Source of the DNA: Pseudomonadota bacterium
Lineage (GTDB): Bacteria > Pseudomonadota > Alphaproteobacteria > Ferrovibrionales > Ferrovibrionaceae
DNA length: 13,641 nucleotides
Direction: 5' to 3'
Assembly: GCA_021793055.1 (NCBI GenBank)
Contig: JAJYTL010000053.1
Span: forward strand, 1-13,641
The position numbers and the translations under genes are program-made. The stretch's first letter is position 1. The number at the start of each line of letters is the position of its first letter. Of the stretch, positions 1-8,151 are shown in pieces. The notes beneath the pieces were generated by a model. The model saw nothing but the letters and a program-made list of their open reading frames with translations, did no database searches and was not told the DNA's origin.

Positions 1-123
1 GTGATCGAGATCGATAGCATCCAGCAGGCCATGGCAACCTTCGAGGGCGACACCTATCAGGTGGCGGTCAAAGTTCTTGGCGCCGCCGTCGAGCGCGACA
101 TCCGGGTGGTCGAGGGCGTTTGA
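1..123 (+). CDS. C-terminal fragment of an unrecognised protein
   Basis: An open frame runs from the first base to a TGA at 121-123 and gives 40 residues, ending in RDIRVVEGV. The first codon happens to be GTG, but no upstream sequence is visible to show a ribosome binding site, so this is most likely the tail of a longer gene that starts outside the window. The composition (alternating hydrophobic and charged residues, GC-rich third positions) matches its neighbours and looks like real coding sequence. I do not recognise the family and assign no function. It is convergent with gluQRS: the two stop codons are 45 bases apart and no clear hairpin with a T-run lies between them. Confidence 0.5.
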   Translation: MIEIDSIQQAMATFEGDTYQVAVKVLGAAVERDIRVVEGV

Positions 124-168
124 TCGACGCCAAAACGCGCCCGGAGCCGTGACACGCGACCCGCGCGG

Positions 169-1023
169 TCAATCCGGAAAGCCGGCGAGCGCCCGCACCT
201 CCGCAGCGCTTCGACCGGCCTCGCGCTGGGCGGCCAGCGTCGCCGCCCGGTCGCGCTTCGCGAGCCGCCGGCCGCTTTCGTCGGTGCGGACCGGATGGTG
301 GTGGTACGCCGGCGTCCCAAGCCCGAGAAGAGCCTGCAGCAGCCGGTGCACGTCCGTCGCCGCGAACAGGTCCTCGCCGCGCGTGACCAGGGTAACGCCC
401 TGAAGATGATCGTCGAGGGTGACCGCCAGATGGTAGCTCGCCGGCACTTCCTTGCGCGCCAGCACAACATCGCCAAGGCGTTCCGGCCAGGCGATCTGCT
501 CGCCGCGCGCACGGTCCAGCCAGCTCAGGCGGCCGGCCTGTGCGCTCGCCTTCTCAATATCGAGGCGAAGCGCGTAAGAGCGCCCTTCCGCAATGCGCGC
601 CGCTCGCTCCGCCGCCGAAAGATACCGGCAAGTACCGGGATAAAGCGGCCCCTCGGGTCCGTGCGGCGCCGTGATCGCGCGCGCCACTTCGGACTGGATA
701 TCGGCCCGGGTGCAGAAGCAAGGATACAGCATGCCCATTGAATCGAGTTGCCCGATGGCGCCGCGATAATCGTCCATATGCTCCGATTGCCTGCGCACCG
801 GCCCGTCCCACCCCAGGCCGAGCCATGTCAGGTCATCGATGATGGCGGTCTCGAACTCGGGCCGGCAGCGCGTGCGGTCGATGTCCTCGATGCGGAGAAG
901 AAACCGCCCGCCCTCGACACAAGCGGCACGCCAGGCAAAGAGCGCGGCGTAAGCATGGCCGAGATGCAAGAGTCCGGTCGGACTCGGGGCAAAGCGGGTC
1001 ACGGTGGCGCGGGCGGGCGTCAT
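169..1023 (-). CDS. gluQRS: tRNA glutamyl-Q(34) synthetase (GluQ-RS)
   Basis: This cytoplasmic enzyme activates glutamate and attaches it to the queuosine at position 34 of tRNA-Asp; it is a truncated paralogue of glutamyl-tRNA synthetase without an anticodon-binding domain. The 284 residues match that short form. The HIGH signature is present as HLGH (20-23) after RFAPSPTG. The zinc site reads C102, C104, Y128 and C132, the Cys-Cys-Tyr-Cys pattern typical of GluQ-RS. The KMSKS position is LAKRD (about 254-258). I chose the ATG at 1023 because it gives the usual short N-terminus before TRFAPSPTG and has GAGG upstream; an in-frame start at 1071 would add 16 unrelated residues. It lies 82 bases downstream of tRNA-Arg on the same strand. 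Identification is firm. Confidence 0.95.
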   Translation of the reverse strand: MTPARATVTRFAPSPTGLLHLGHAYAALFAWRAACVEGGRFLLRIEDIDRTRCRPEFETAIIDDLTWLGLGWDGPVRRQSEHMDDYRGAIGQLDSMGMLYPCFCTRADIQSEVARAITAPHGPEGPLYPGTCRYLSAAERAARIAEGRSYALRLDIEKASAQAGRLSWLDRARGEQIAWPERLGDVVLARKEVPASYHLAVTLDDHLQGVTLVTRGEDLFAATDVHRLLQALLGLGTPAYHHHPVRTDESGRRLAKRDRAATLAAQREAGRSAAEVRALAGFPD

Positions 1024-1105
1024 GCCGAGGTCCTCGGTCTCCTTGTCGCGAGCCACCCACGCCGTCGCCACCGGCGCGCGGACTCCTAGCCGGTCAGCGG
1101 ACAGC

Positions 1106-1181
1106 TGGCGCGCCCTACAGGATTTGAACCTGTGACCCCGCGCTTAGAAGGCGCGTGCTCTATCCGCTGAGCTAAGGGCGC
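1106..1181 (-). tRNA. tRNA-Arg (anticodon TCT)
   Basis: On the minus strand the sequence folds as a full cloverleaf. The seven-base acceptor stem is GCGCCCT paired with AGGGCGC, the D arm begins GCTCAGCGG, the anticodon stem is CGCGC/GCGCG around CTTCTAA, and the T arm is ACAGG-TTCAAAT-CCTGT. The anticodon is TCT, which reads AGA and AGG arginine codons. The discriminator is G and the CCA end is encoded (plus-strand TGG at 1106-1108), giving 76 bases. Its 5' end is only six bases after the stop codon of the NDUFS4-like gene, so it must be transcribed from inside or upstream of that gene. Confidence 0.97.
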
Positions 1182-1187
1182 TGGCTG

Positions 1188-1481
1188 TTAATGGCGCCGA
1201 TCGTAACGGAAATTGTCGGCATAGGCCCGACGCGGCGTACGCGACGTCGCAGGCATTTCGATCTCATAGGCGATGCCGTGCGTCTCCGCGAAAGCCACCG
1301 CTGCCTCCATGGTATCGAAGCCCATATGAATCTGGCCTCTGGTGTCCGAGGAGCCAGTCCAGCCCATCAACGGCTCGATAAAGCGCGCCCCGGCCGTGTC
1401 AAACTCAAGCCGCCACTTCTTGGTCTTCGCCCGCCCCGATTGGGTGGCGGTCTTCGCCGGTCGATAAATACGGGCAGTCAT
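1188..1481 (-). CDS. ETC complex I subunit, NDUFS4 family
   Basis: This 97-residue protein belongs to the family of the mitochondrial 18-kDa complex I accessory subunit (NDUFS4/AQDQ), which binds the peripheral arm of NADH:ubiquinone oxidoreductase near the N-module. Family hallmarks are visible: an N-terminal ARIYRPAKTATQSG segment, KKWRLEF, PLMGWTGSSDT, a stretch pairing FDTMEAAVAFAE with HGIAYE, and the C-terminal YADNFRYDR. The length is that of bacterial members, which lack the mitochondrial targeting peptide. The ATG at 1479-1481 has GGAG at a suitable distance. It sits between two tRNA genes on the same strand, away from any nuo operon, as is common for this accessory subunit. The family assignment is confident; a role in complex I is inferred from family knowledge. 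Confidence 0.93.
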   Translation of the reverse strand: MTARIYRPAKTATQSGRAKTKKWRLEFDTAGARFIEPLMGWTGSSDTRGQIHMGFDTMEAAVAFAETHGIAYEIEMPATSRTPRRAYADNFRYDRRH

Positions 1482-1525
1482 GGCTTCTCCGTCACATCAT
1501 TTCTTGAATCGCTCGAACCTTGGAA

Positions 1526-1602
1526 TGGTCGGGGCGACTGGATTCGAACCAGCGACCTGCTGCTCCCAAAGCAGCCGCGCTACCAGCCTGCGCTACGCCC
1601 CG
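1526..1602 (-). tRNA. tRNA-Pro (anticodon TGG)
   Basis: The minus strand gives a complete tRNA. The acceptor stem is CGGGGCG paired with CGCCCCG, the D arm contains GCGCAGGCTGGTAGCGC, the anticodon loop CTTTGGGAG holds TGG, and the T arm is CTGG-TTCGAAT-CCAG. The discriminator is A and CCA is encoded (plus-strand TGG at 1526-1528), for 77 bases. The TGG anticodon decodes CCN proline codons. It lies 57 bases after the thioesterase stop and 44 bases before the NDUFS4-like start codon. Confidence 0.97.
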
Positions 1603-1616
1603 AGCGTTCGCGTCCT

Positions 1617-1645
1617 GGCATACACGAAGACGCGGCCCGGGCCAA
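1617..1645 (-). promoter_or_regulatory. possible sigma70 promoter of tRNA-Pro
   Basis: On the minus strand TTGGCC (1640-1645) and TATGCC (1617-1622) are separated by 17 bases, and the mature tRNA 5' end lies 14 bases after the -10. The -35 matches four of six consensus positions and the -10 three of six. The spacing and placement support it, but the match is moderate and part of it overlaps the thioesterase 3' region. Confidence 0.3.
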
Positions 1646-1659
1646 GGCCAAGGCGCGCT

Positions 1660-2073
1660 TCAACCGGCCGGCGGCGGCCGCTCGACGCGGAAAATTGCGC
1701 TTGCACGCGCGATCGGCCGCTCGCCGACGCGCAACAGGCCGTTCACGAAGGCTAGCGTCTCCGTTCGGCGCACCAATTCGCCTTCGCCTTCGACCCAATC
1801 GCCGAGGCGCGCCGGGCCAAGGAAGTCGGTGACGAGGCGCACCGTGAACCGCGCCGGCCCCGGCGCCGCCGCAACCCGGGCCAGCACTAGGTCGAGGAAA
1901 CTTGTCAGCATGCCACCCGAAGCCATGCCGGCCGAATTCAAATGCGGCGCGGCGACACGAAAGGCACGCAGAGTGCGCGGCCCTTCCCGCTTCTCGAAAT
2001 AGGTGCCGTTATGCCGCCCGAAGGCGCCATGGGGAAGAAAGGGCACAAAACCCGACGGCACGTTGTCTTCCAT
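1660..2073 (-). CDS. PaaI-type hotdog thioesterase
   Basis: This 137-residue protein has the length and layout of single-domain hotdog thioesterases, which hydrolyse acyl-CoA or aryl-CoA thioesters as homo-oligomers in the cytoplasm. An N-terminal RHNGTYFEKREG segment leads to the signature region HLNSAGMASGGMLTSFLD (44-61), which corresponds to the N-x2-G-x2-HGG-x6-D core of the PaaI group, followed by strands such as FTVRLVTDFLGPARLGD. The usual His of HGG is Ser here (S52), while N46, the glycines and D61 are kept. The ATG at 2071-2073 follows GAGGGG. It is the first gene of a minus-strand series ahead of tRNA-Pro. The substrate cannot be told from sequence. Confidence 0.85.
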   Translation of the reverse strand: MEDNVPSGFVPFLPHGAFGRHNGTYFEKREGPRTLRAFRVAAPHLNSAGMASGGMLTSFLDLVLARVAAAPGPARFTVRLVTDFLGPARLGDWVEGEGELVRRTETLAFVNGLLRVGERPIARASAIFRVERPPPAG

Positions 2074-2204
2074 CTTCCCCTCGCGACCCCCACAATCCCC
2101 CTGACACGATCACCCTTCAGGCCGCGCACCGCCAGCCCGAGCCCCGCCCACCTAAATTCTGATATACAAAGAAATATACATGATGAAACATAGCCTTGCA
2201 CGCC
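2074..2204. other. Intergenic gap with an AT-rich patch
   Basis: Between the thioesterase start and the DUF192 stop lies a 131-base gap. Its part from about 2155 to 2195 is strikingly AT-rich compared with its surroundings and contains GATATACAAAGAAATATACA. On the minus strand this would suit a promoter for the thioesterase, but no -35/-10 pair with good spacing stands out. No T-run terminator for the DUF192 gene was seen. Confidence 0.3.
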
Positions 2205-2750
2205 TTACTTTAGGACATTGCAGAGCACCTTATCGCCGATGACGATGCCGAGCCGGCGGGCGGTTCCGGCCGCCACTTCGAGTACCGCCCGCACCCGTCC
2301 CCGGGAGGGGATGAGTTTGTGCGAGAGCGGCACCGTATTCGCGGCGACGTTCCGCACCGTCCCGTCGCCGGCGATGAAAATCATGTCGAGCGGGATGAGC
2401 GTGTCCTTCATCCACATGATGACGTGATGCTGGCCCGGCCCGAGGTCGAACAGCATGCCCTTGTCGCGGCCGAGATGGCGCCGAAACATGAGACCGCGTT
2501 CACGGCTTTCCGGCGTTGCCGCGACCTCGACGTCGAAGACATGGCGGCCGCTCGCGGTCACCACGGTCAGCTGCGATCGCGGCAGCTGGGGCACCGCGGC
2601 CCTAGGCACCGCTGCTGCTTGCCCGACGTGCAAAAAGCCGGCCAGCAAAAGCAGGACAGCAACCCTCAGCGCGCCCCCGACAAGACCGCCCTTCACGGCC
2701 GCGCGAACACGCGGCTCCGCCAGCGCCCGAACCCGATCACGACACGCCAC
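2205..2750 (-). CDS. Exported DUF192 family protein
   Basis: The 181-residue product has a hydrophobic segment at about 24-47 (LVGG...VAVLLLLAGFLHVGQAAA) ending in an AAA|V-like site, so it is probably exported or membrane-anchored. The mature part (about 60-180) is the DUF192 domain, with ERGLMFR (85-90), MWMKDTLIPLDMIFI (112-126) and the C-terminal VLEVAAGTARRLGI...GD. The biochemical role of this family is not established. The GTG at 2750 lies six bases after the stop of the cold-shock gene, so the two are almost surely cotranscribed. The N-terminal region before the signal is long; a second GTG at 2696 (residue 19) would give a more usual signal peptide, but neither start has a strong ribosome site. 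Confidence 0.85.
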   Translation of the reverse strand: MACRDRVRALAEPRVRAAVKGGLVGGALRVAVLLLLAGFLHVGQAAAVPRAAVPQLPRSQLTVVTASGRHVFDVEVAATPESRERGLMFRRHLGRDKGMLFDLGPGQHHVIMWMKDTLIPLDMIFIAGDGTVRNVAANTVPLSHKLIPSRGRVRAVLEVAAGTARRLGIVIGDKVLCNVLK

Positions 2751-2756
2751 GGCGCG

Positions 2757-3293
2757 TTATGATCTCAGGATTTCCGCTACCTGCGGCCCCTTCAAACCTT
2801 GGCCGATCCGGATTTGCACCACCTGCCCCGGCTCCAGTTCGCTCATCTCCGCGCGGCGCAGCACTTCCATATGGACGAAAACGTCCTGAGTGCCCTCGCC
2901 ACAAGAGACGAAGCCATAGCCCTTTACCGGATTGAACCACTTGACAGTGGCCGGAAGAAACTCGCCCTCGCCCGCCGGAACGGCATGCCCTCCCGCCGCC
3001 GCCACGGGCCGGGGTGCCGGCCGCCGCGCCGCCGAGGAAGAGTCGAGCTCGATCACCCGAACCGCCTGCATGCCTTTCGGCCGCTGCACCGCCTCGCAGA
3101 CGATGCCGGCGCCTTCCGGCACGCTGTCGTAGCCGGCATCGCGCAAGCAGGAGAGGTGAAGAAAGACGTCCCCCGTGCCATCGTTCGGGCAGATAAAGCC
3201 AAATCCCTTAACGGCATTGAACCATTTCACAGTCCCGTTTATGACTACGGTTCCTGCCTCGATGTTGTTCCCAGTTTCGTGATTCATGCTCAT
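2757..3293 (-). CDS. Double cold-shock-domain RNA-binding protein
   Basis: This 178-residue cytoplasmic protein holds two cold-shock domains, at about 18-82 and 112-177. Each has the RNP1 and RNP2 nucleic-acid-binding motifs: KGFGFI (29-34) with DVFLHL (42-47), and KGYGFV (124-129) with DVFVHM (137-142). The linker (about 85-110) is rich in Ala, Pro and Arg. Single-domain Csp proteins are about 70 residues, so this is the tandem form seen in alphaproteobacteria, expected to bind single-stranded RNA or DNA. The ATG at 3291-3293 was chosen because an in-frame TAA lies two codons upstream; GGAGGT is 13 bases upstream, longer than usual. A second ATG at 3287 is possible. It is followed closely by the DUF192 gene. 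Confidence 0.92.
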   Translation of the reverse strand: MSMNHETGNNIEAGTVVINGTVKWFNAVKGFGFICPNDGTGDVFLHLSCLRDAGYDSVPEGAGIVCEAVQRPKGMQAVRVIELDSSSAARRPAPRPVAAAGGHAVPAGEGEFLPATVKWFNPVKGYGFVSCGEGTQDVFVHMEVLRRAEMSELEPGQVVQIRIGQGLKGPQVAEILRS

Positions 3294-3306
3294 GATTTAC
3301 GCCCAC

Positions 3307-3312
3307 ACCTCC
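3307..3312 (-). promoter_or_regulatory. Ribosome binding site of the cold-shock gene
   Basis: A perfect GGAGGT on the minus strand lies 13 bases upstream of the ATG at 3293. The spacing is long, but the in-frame TAA at 3297-3299 excludes any earlier start, so this site must serve the 3293 or 3287 ATG. Confidence 0.5.
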
Positions 3313-3323
3313 AACACCTGCTC

Positions 3324-3352
3324 ATGATAGCATAAAAATTGGGCTTCTCCAA
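3324..3352 (-). promoter_or_regulatory. Sigma70-like promoter for the cold-shock/DUF192 unit
   Basis: On the minus strand TTGGAG (3347-3352) and TATCAT (3324-3329) are separated by exactly 17 bases. The -10 matches five of six consensus positions and the spacer is AT-rich. Transcription would start near 3317, giving a leader of only about 25 bases with the ribosome site near the 5' end of the mRNA. This is unlike the long structured leaders of classic cspA genes. Confidence 0.5.
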
Positions 3353-3529
3353 TGCCGCATTGCGTCGCACTCGCTCCGGAGGGTCGCCAGCTTGTGCCGA
3401 CAATCGACTGATCCGGTGGCGCGATTCGCGAGCCGCCCGGCTAGGCCGGGACACCGGACGAGCGCTTGAAGGGTCATCGACAAGCAGCTAGTGTCCGCCC
3501 TTGCGATCTCGATTAGCGGAGGGGCGAAT
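3353..3529. other. Divergent intergenic region, cold-shock gene / coxG
   Basis: This gap separates the minus-strand cold-shock unit from the plus-strand cox cluster. For coxG, TTGAAG (3466-3471) and TAGTGT (3489-3494) with a 17-base spacer form a weak promoter candidate. A short GC hairpin CCCGG-CTAGG-CCGGG lies at 3436-3450. No small ORF with a convincing start was found. Confidence 0.25.
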
Positions 3530-4129
3530 ATGGACATGACCGGCGAGCAAACGATCTCGGCGCCCCGTGAAAAGGTATGGGCCGCCCTCAACGATCCCGA
3601 CGTTCTCCGTCAAGCCATTCCCGGGTGCGAGGCGCTCGACAAAAGCGCCGAGAACGAGCTTGTGGCCACTGTCGTTGCCAAGCTTGGCCCGGTGAAGGCG
3701 AAATTCTCGGGCAAAGTGACGCTCTCCGACATCGATCCGCCGAACGGATACACCATCCGGGGCGAGGGGCAAGGCGGTGCGGCCGGCTTCGCCAAGGGCG
3801 GGGCCAAGGTTTTGCTCGCCGACGACCCGGCGGGGACGCTGTTGCGATACGAAGTGCAGGCAGCCGTCGGCGGCAAGCTGGCCCAAATCGGTTCACGCTT
3901 GATTGACGCGACCGCGCGCAAGATGGCCGACGACTTCTTCACCCGCTTTAACGAACTGGTCTCGACCGCCGCGGCAACGCCCGAGATCGCGGCACCGGCG
4001 GCCGCGACGGAAGTGCCTATCCCGGCCGCGCCGGCCGCGCCGCCCCGCGGCCTGCCGCCCTTGGTATGGATCGGCGGCCTCGTCGCCGTCGTCGTCTTGC
4101 TCTTGATCTATTTCGGCGTTTGGCGCTGA
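3530..4129 (+). CDS. coxG: CoxG-like SRPBCC protein with C-terminal membrane anchor
   Basis: CoxG proteins accompany aerobic CO dehydrogenase and related Mo hydroxylases and are linked to placing the enzyme at the cytoplasmic membrane. The 199 residues comprise an SRPBCC (START-like) domain at 1-145, with MTGEQTISAPREKVWAAL at the N-terminus, IPGCE (30-34), LGPVKAKFSG (52-61) and a family-typical C-terminal helix around ARKMADDFFTRF. An Ala/Pro-rich linker (about 146-175) follows, then one hydrophobic helix (178-196) ending in a short positive tail. I chose the ATG at 3530 because GGAGGGG lies just upstream; a GTG at 3491 would add 13 unlikely residues. It precedes coxS by 232 bases, so it may have its own promoter. 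Family assignment is strong; the partner is inferred from position. Confidence 0.9.
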   Translation: MDMTGEQTISAPREKVWAALNDPDVLRQAIPGCEALDKSAENELVATVVAKLGPVKAKFSGKVTLSDIDPPNGYTIRGEGQGGAAGFAKGGAKVLLADDPAGTLLRYEVQAAVGGKLAQIGSRLIDATARKMADDFFTRFNELVSTAAATPEIAAPAAATEVPIPAAPAAPPRGLPPLVWIGGLVAVVVLLLIYFGVWR

Positions 4130-4150
4130 AGCCCAAGCGGCGGCACTGTT

Positions 4151-4180
4151 GTTACGCCATCGTTACGCCGCTGTTGCGCC
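4151..4180 (+). repeat. Three GTTRCGCC direct repeats with 11-bp period
   Basis: GTTACGCC (4151-4158), GTTACGCC (4162-4169) and GTTGCGCC (4173-4180) repeat with an exact 11-base period, close to one DNA helical turn. They lie just after coxG and about 180 bases upstream of coxS. Repeats on one face of the helix suggest a protein-binding array, but chance in GC-rich DNA is not excluded. Confidence 0.45.
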
Positions 4181-4241
4181 GCGAAACCGCTAACCGCACG
4201 CCCTGCCACGGCGAATTCGAGTTACAGTAAAAGAATGTGAC

Positions 4242-4270
4242 TTGACCGCACCGGTTGGGACGGTGAAACT
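4242..4270 (+). promoter_or_regulatory. Weak promoter candidate upstream of coxS
   Basis: TTGACC, starting at about 4242, matches five of six -35 consensus positions. A poor -10 (GAAACT, about 4265-4270) lies 17 bases later and overlaps the left arm of an inverted repeat. The -35 is good and the -10 is not. Its position, over 90 bases from the start codon, would give a long leader. Confidence 0.25.
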
Positions 4271-4293
4271 GAATCGTTCTTACTAATCAGTTT
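4266..4293 (+). promoter_or_regulatory. Inverted repeat AAACTGA-N14-TCAGTTT (operator-like)
   Basis: AAACTGA (4266-4272) and its exact complement TCAGTTT (4287-4293) flank a 14-base AT-rich centre; the pairing extends to eight of nine bases. The arms are 21 bases apart centre to centre, two helical turns, which suits a dimeric regulator. It lies about 70 bases upstream of coxS, in an unusually AT-rich patch, and no T-run follows, so it does not look like a terminator. Confidence 0.4.
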
Positions 4294-4361
4294 AGCCTAT
4301 CTGAGTGAGCGGCTTGCCGCGGCTCGATGCAGGCAGTCGAGAAAAGCAAAGGGAGGATATC

Positions 4362-4829
4362 ATGCCGACCGTTTCGATGACGGTGAACGGGAAATCGGTG
4401 TCGCGCGACATCGAGGACCGGACCCTGCTTGTTGAATTTCTCCGCGACCATCTCGGCCTCACCGGTACGCATGTGGGCTGCGATACGAGCCAATGCGGCG
4501 CCTGCGTCGTTCATATCGACGGCAAGAGCGTCAAGTCCTGCACCATGCTCGCCGTTCAAGCGGAGGGCGTGACGGTGACGACCATCGAAGGGCTCGCCAC
4601 CGATGGCAAGCTGCATCCCATGCAGGAAGCCTTCCGCGAGCATCACGGCCTCCAGTGCGGCTTCTGCACCCCCGGCATGGTGATGAGCGCCGTCGATCTG
4701 GTCAAACGGCATCCCAATCCCTCGGAGGAGACCATCCGCCACGGGCTTGAGGGTAACATCTGCCGCTGCACCGGCTACCACAATATCGTGCGCGCGGTTC
4801 AAGCCGCGGCGACGAACATGCGGGGGTGA
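4362..4829 (+). CDS. coxS: Small [2Fe-2S] subunit of form II cox-type Mo hydroxylase
   Basis: This 155-residue cytoplasmic iron-sulfur subunit passes electrons from the Mo site to FAD. An N-terminal plant-ferredoxin-type domain carries C40, C45, C48 and C60; a C-terminal four-helix domain carries C99, C102, C134 and C136 within QCGFCTPG and NICRCTG. These are the eight ligands of the two [2Fe-2S] clusters of the xanthine oxidase family. The ATG at 4362 is preceded by GGGAGGA at a good distance; upstream in-frame codons lack family similarity. The TGA overlaps the start region of coxL. The S-L-M gene order is that of form II clusters (form I is M-S-L). The symbol follows the family and does not imply CO as the substrate. 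Confidence 0.95.
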   Translation: MPTVSMTVNGKSVSRDIEDRTLLVEFLRDHLGLTGTHVGCDTSQCGACVVHIDGKSVKSCTMLAVQAEGVTVTTIEGLATDGKLHPMQEAFREHHGLQCGFCTPGMVMSAVDLVKRHPNPSEETIRHGLEGNICRCTGYHNIVRAVQAAATNMRG

Positions 4830-4834
4830 TGACC

Positions 4835-7207
<2,373 letters not shown>

Positions 7208-7225
7208 AGAGGGAGCGAAACGGTT

Positions 7226-8020
7226 ATGTACAACTTCACTTACCATCGCGCGAGCAGCGTCAGCGACGCCGCCAAGCTGCTCGGCCAAGATGCCGAAAGC
7301 AAGATCCTCGCCGGCGGTCAGACCTTGCTCCCGACCTTGAAGCAGCGTCTCGCGCAGCCGAGCCACGTCGTCGATATCGGCGGCATCGGCGAGCTTCAGG
7401 GCATCAAGGTCTCGGCCGACAAGGTCGTCATCGGTGCCGGGACGCGCCATGCCGCCGTCGCGATGTCGGCCGAAGTGGCGCGCGCAATCCCGGCCTTGGC
7501 CAAGCTCGCGGGCGGCATCGGCGACCCGCAGGTTCGCAACATGGGCACGATCGGCGGCTCGCTCGCCAACAACGACCCGGCCGCGGACTATCCGGCGGCG
7601 GTGCTTGGGCTTGGCGCCACCGTTCATACCAACAAGCGGGCGATCGCGGCGGACGATTTCTTCAAGGGCATGTTCGAAACCGCCCTTGACGACCAAGAGA
7701 TCATCACCAGCGTCGAGTTCCCGGTGCCGCAAAAGGCGGGCTACATGAAGTTCCCGAACCCGGCCTCGCGCTATGCCATGGTCGGGGTCATGGTGGCGCA
7801 GACCAAAGCCGGGGTGCGGGTCGCCGTGACCGGGGCCGGCCCCAGCGTGTTCCGCTGGCAGGACGCCGAGAAGGCCCTCGCGAGCAAATTTGCCGCGGCC
7901 GCGCTCGACGGCCTTGCCGCCAAGGCGGACGGGCTTAACAGCGACATGCACGGCTCGGCCGAATATCGCGCCCATCTCATCGGCGTGATGGCGCGCCGCG
8001 CGGTAGCCGAAGCTGGCTGA
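7226..8020 (+). CDS. coxM: Medium FAD subunit of form II cox-type hydroxylase
   Basis: This 264-residue flavoprotein takes electrons from the CoxS iron-sulfur clusters and passes them to an external acceptor. The two FAD motifs of the family are present: AGGQTLLP (29-36) and TIGGSLANNDP (108-118). The N-terminal MYNFTYHRASS and the C-terminal CO-dehydrogenase-flavoprotein domain (about 170-260, including AVTGAG) fit the usual length of 260-290 residues. The ATG at 7226 follows GAGAGGGAG. It is 18 bases after coxL and is the last gene before a strong terminator, which makes S-L-M a unit of its own. Confidence 0.95.
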   Translation: MYNFTYHRASSVSDAAKLLGQDAESKILAGGQTLLPTLKQRLAQPSHVVDIGGIGELQGIKVSADKVVIGAGTRHAAVAMSAEVARAIPALAKLAGGIGDPQVRNMGTIGGSLANNDPAADYPAAVLGLGATVHTNKRAIAADDFFKGMFETALDDQEIITSVEFPVPQKAGYMKFPNPASRYAMVGVMVAQTKAGVRVAVTGAGPSVFRWQDAEKALASKFAAAALDGLAAKADGLNSDMHGSAEYRAHLIGVMARRAVAEAG

Positions 8021-8052
8021 GCGCTTGGCCGGCGCGACGATCGCCGATCCCT

Positions 8053-8080
8053 AGGGGAGGCTCGCCTCCCCTCTTTTTTT
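8053..8080 (+). terminator. Strong intrinsic terminator between coxM and coxD
   Basis: A perfect GC-rich hairpin, AGGGGAGG with CCTCCCCT around CTCG (8053-8072), is followed by C and seven T residues (8074-8080). This is a textbook rho-independent terminator 33 bases after the coxM stop codon. Because coxD follows on the same strand, it should end or reduce transcription of the structural genes before the maturation genes. Confidence 0.9.
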
Positions 8081-8151
8081 GCGCTAACGTGAGGCGTTCC
8101 GCGCTTGGCCGTCCTTGTCGCGGCGTCAGATTCGTCCTATTTGGTAGCGCT

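Noticed and set aside
1482..1525. Terminator after tRNA-Pro
   Set aside because: Only an imperfect repeat is present, and there is no T-rich tail on the minus strand before the NDUFS4-like start codon.
3436..3450. Terminator hairpin in the gap before coxG
   Set aside because: The stem is only five base pairs and no T-run follows on either strand.
4142..4158. Sigma54-type promoter upstream of coxS
   Set aside because: GGCAC followed by TTAC resembles the consensus, but the essential GC at the -12 position is missing.
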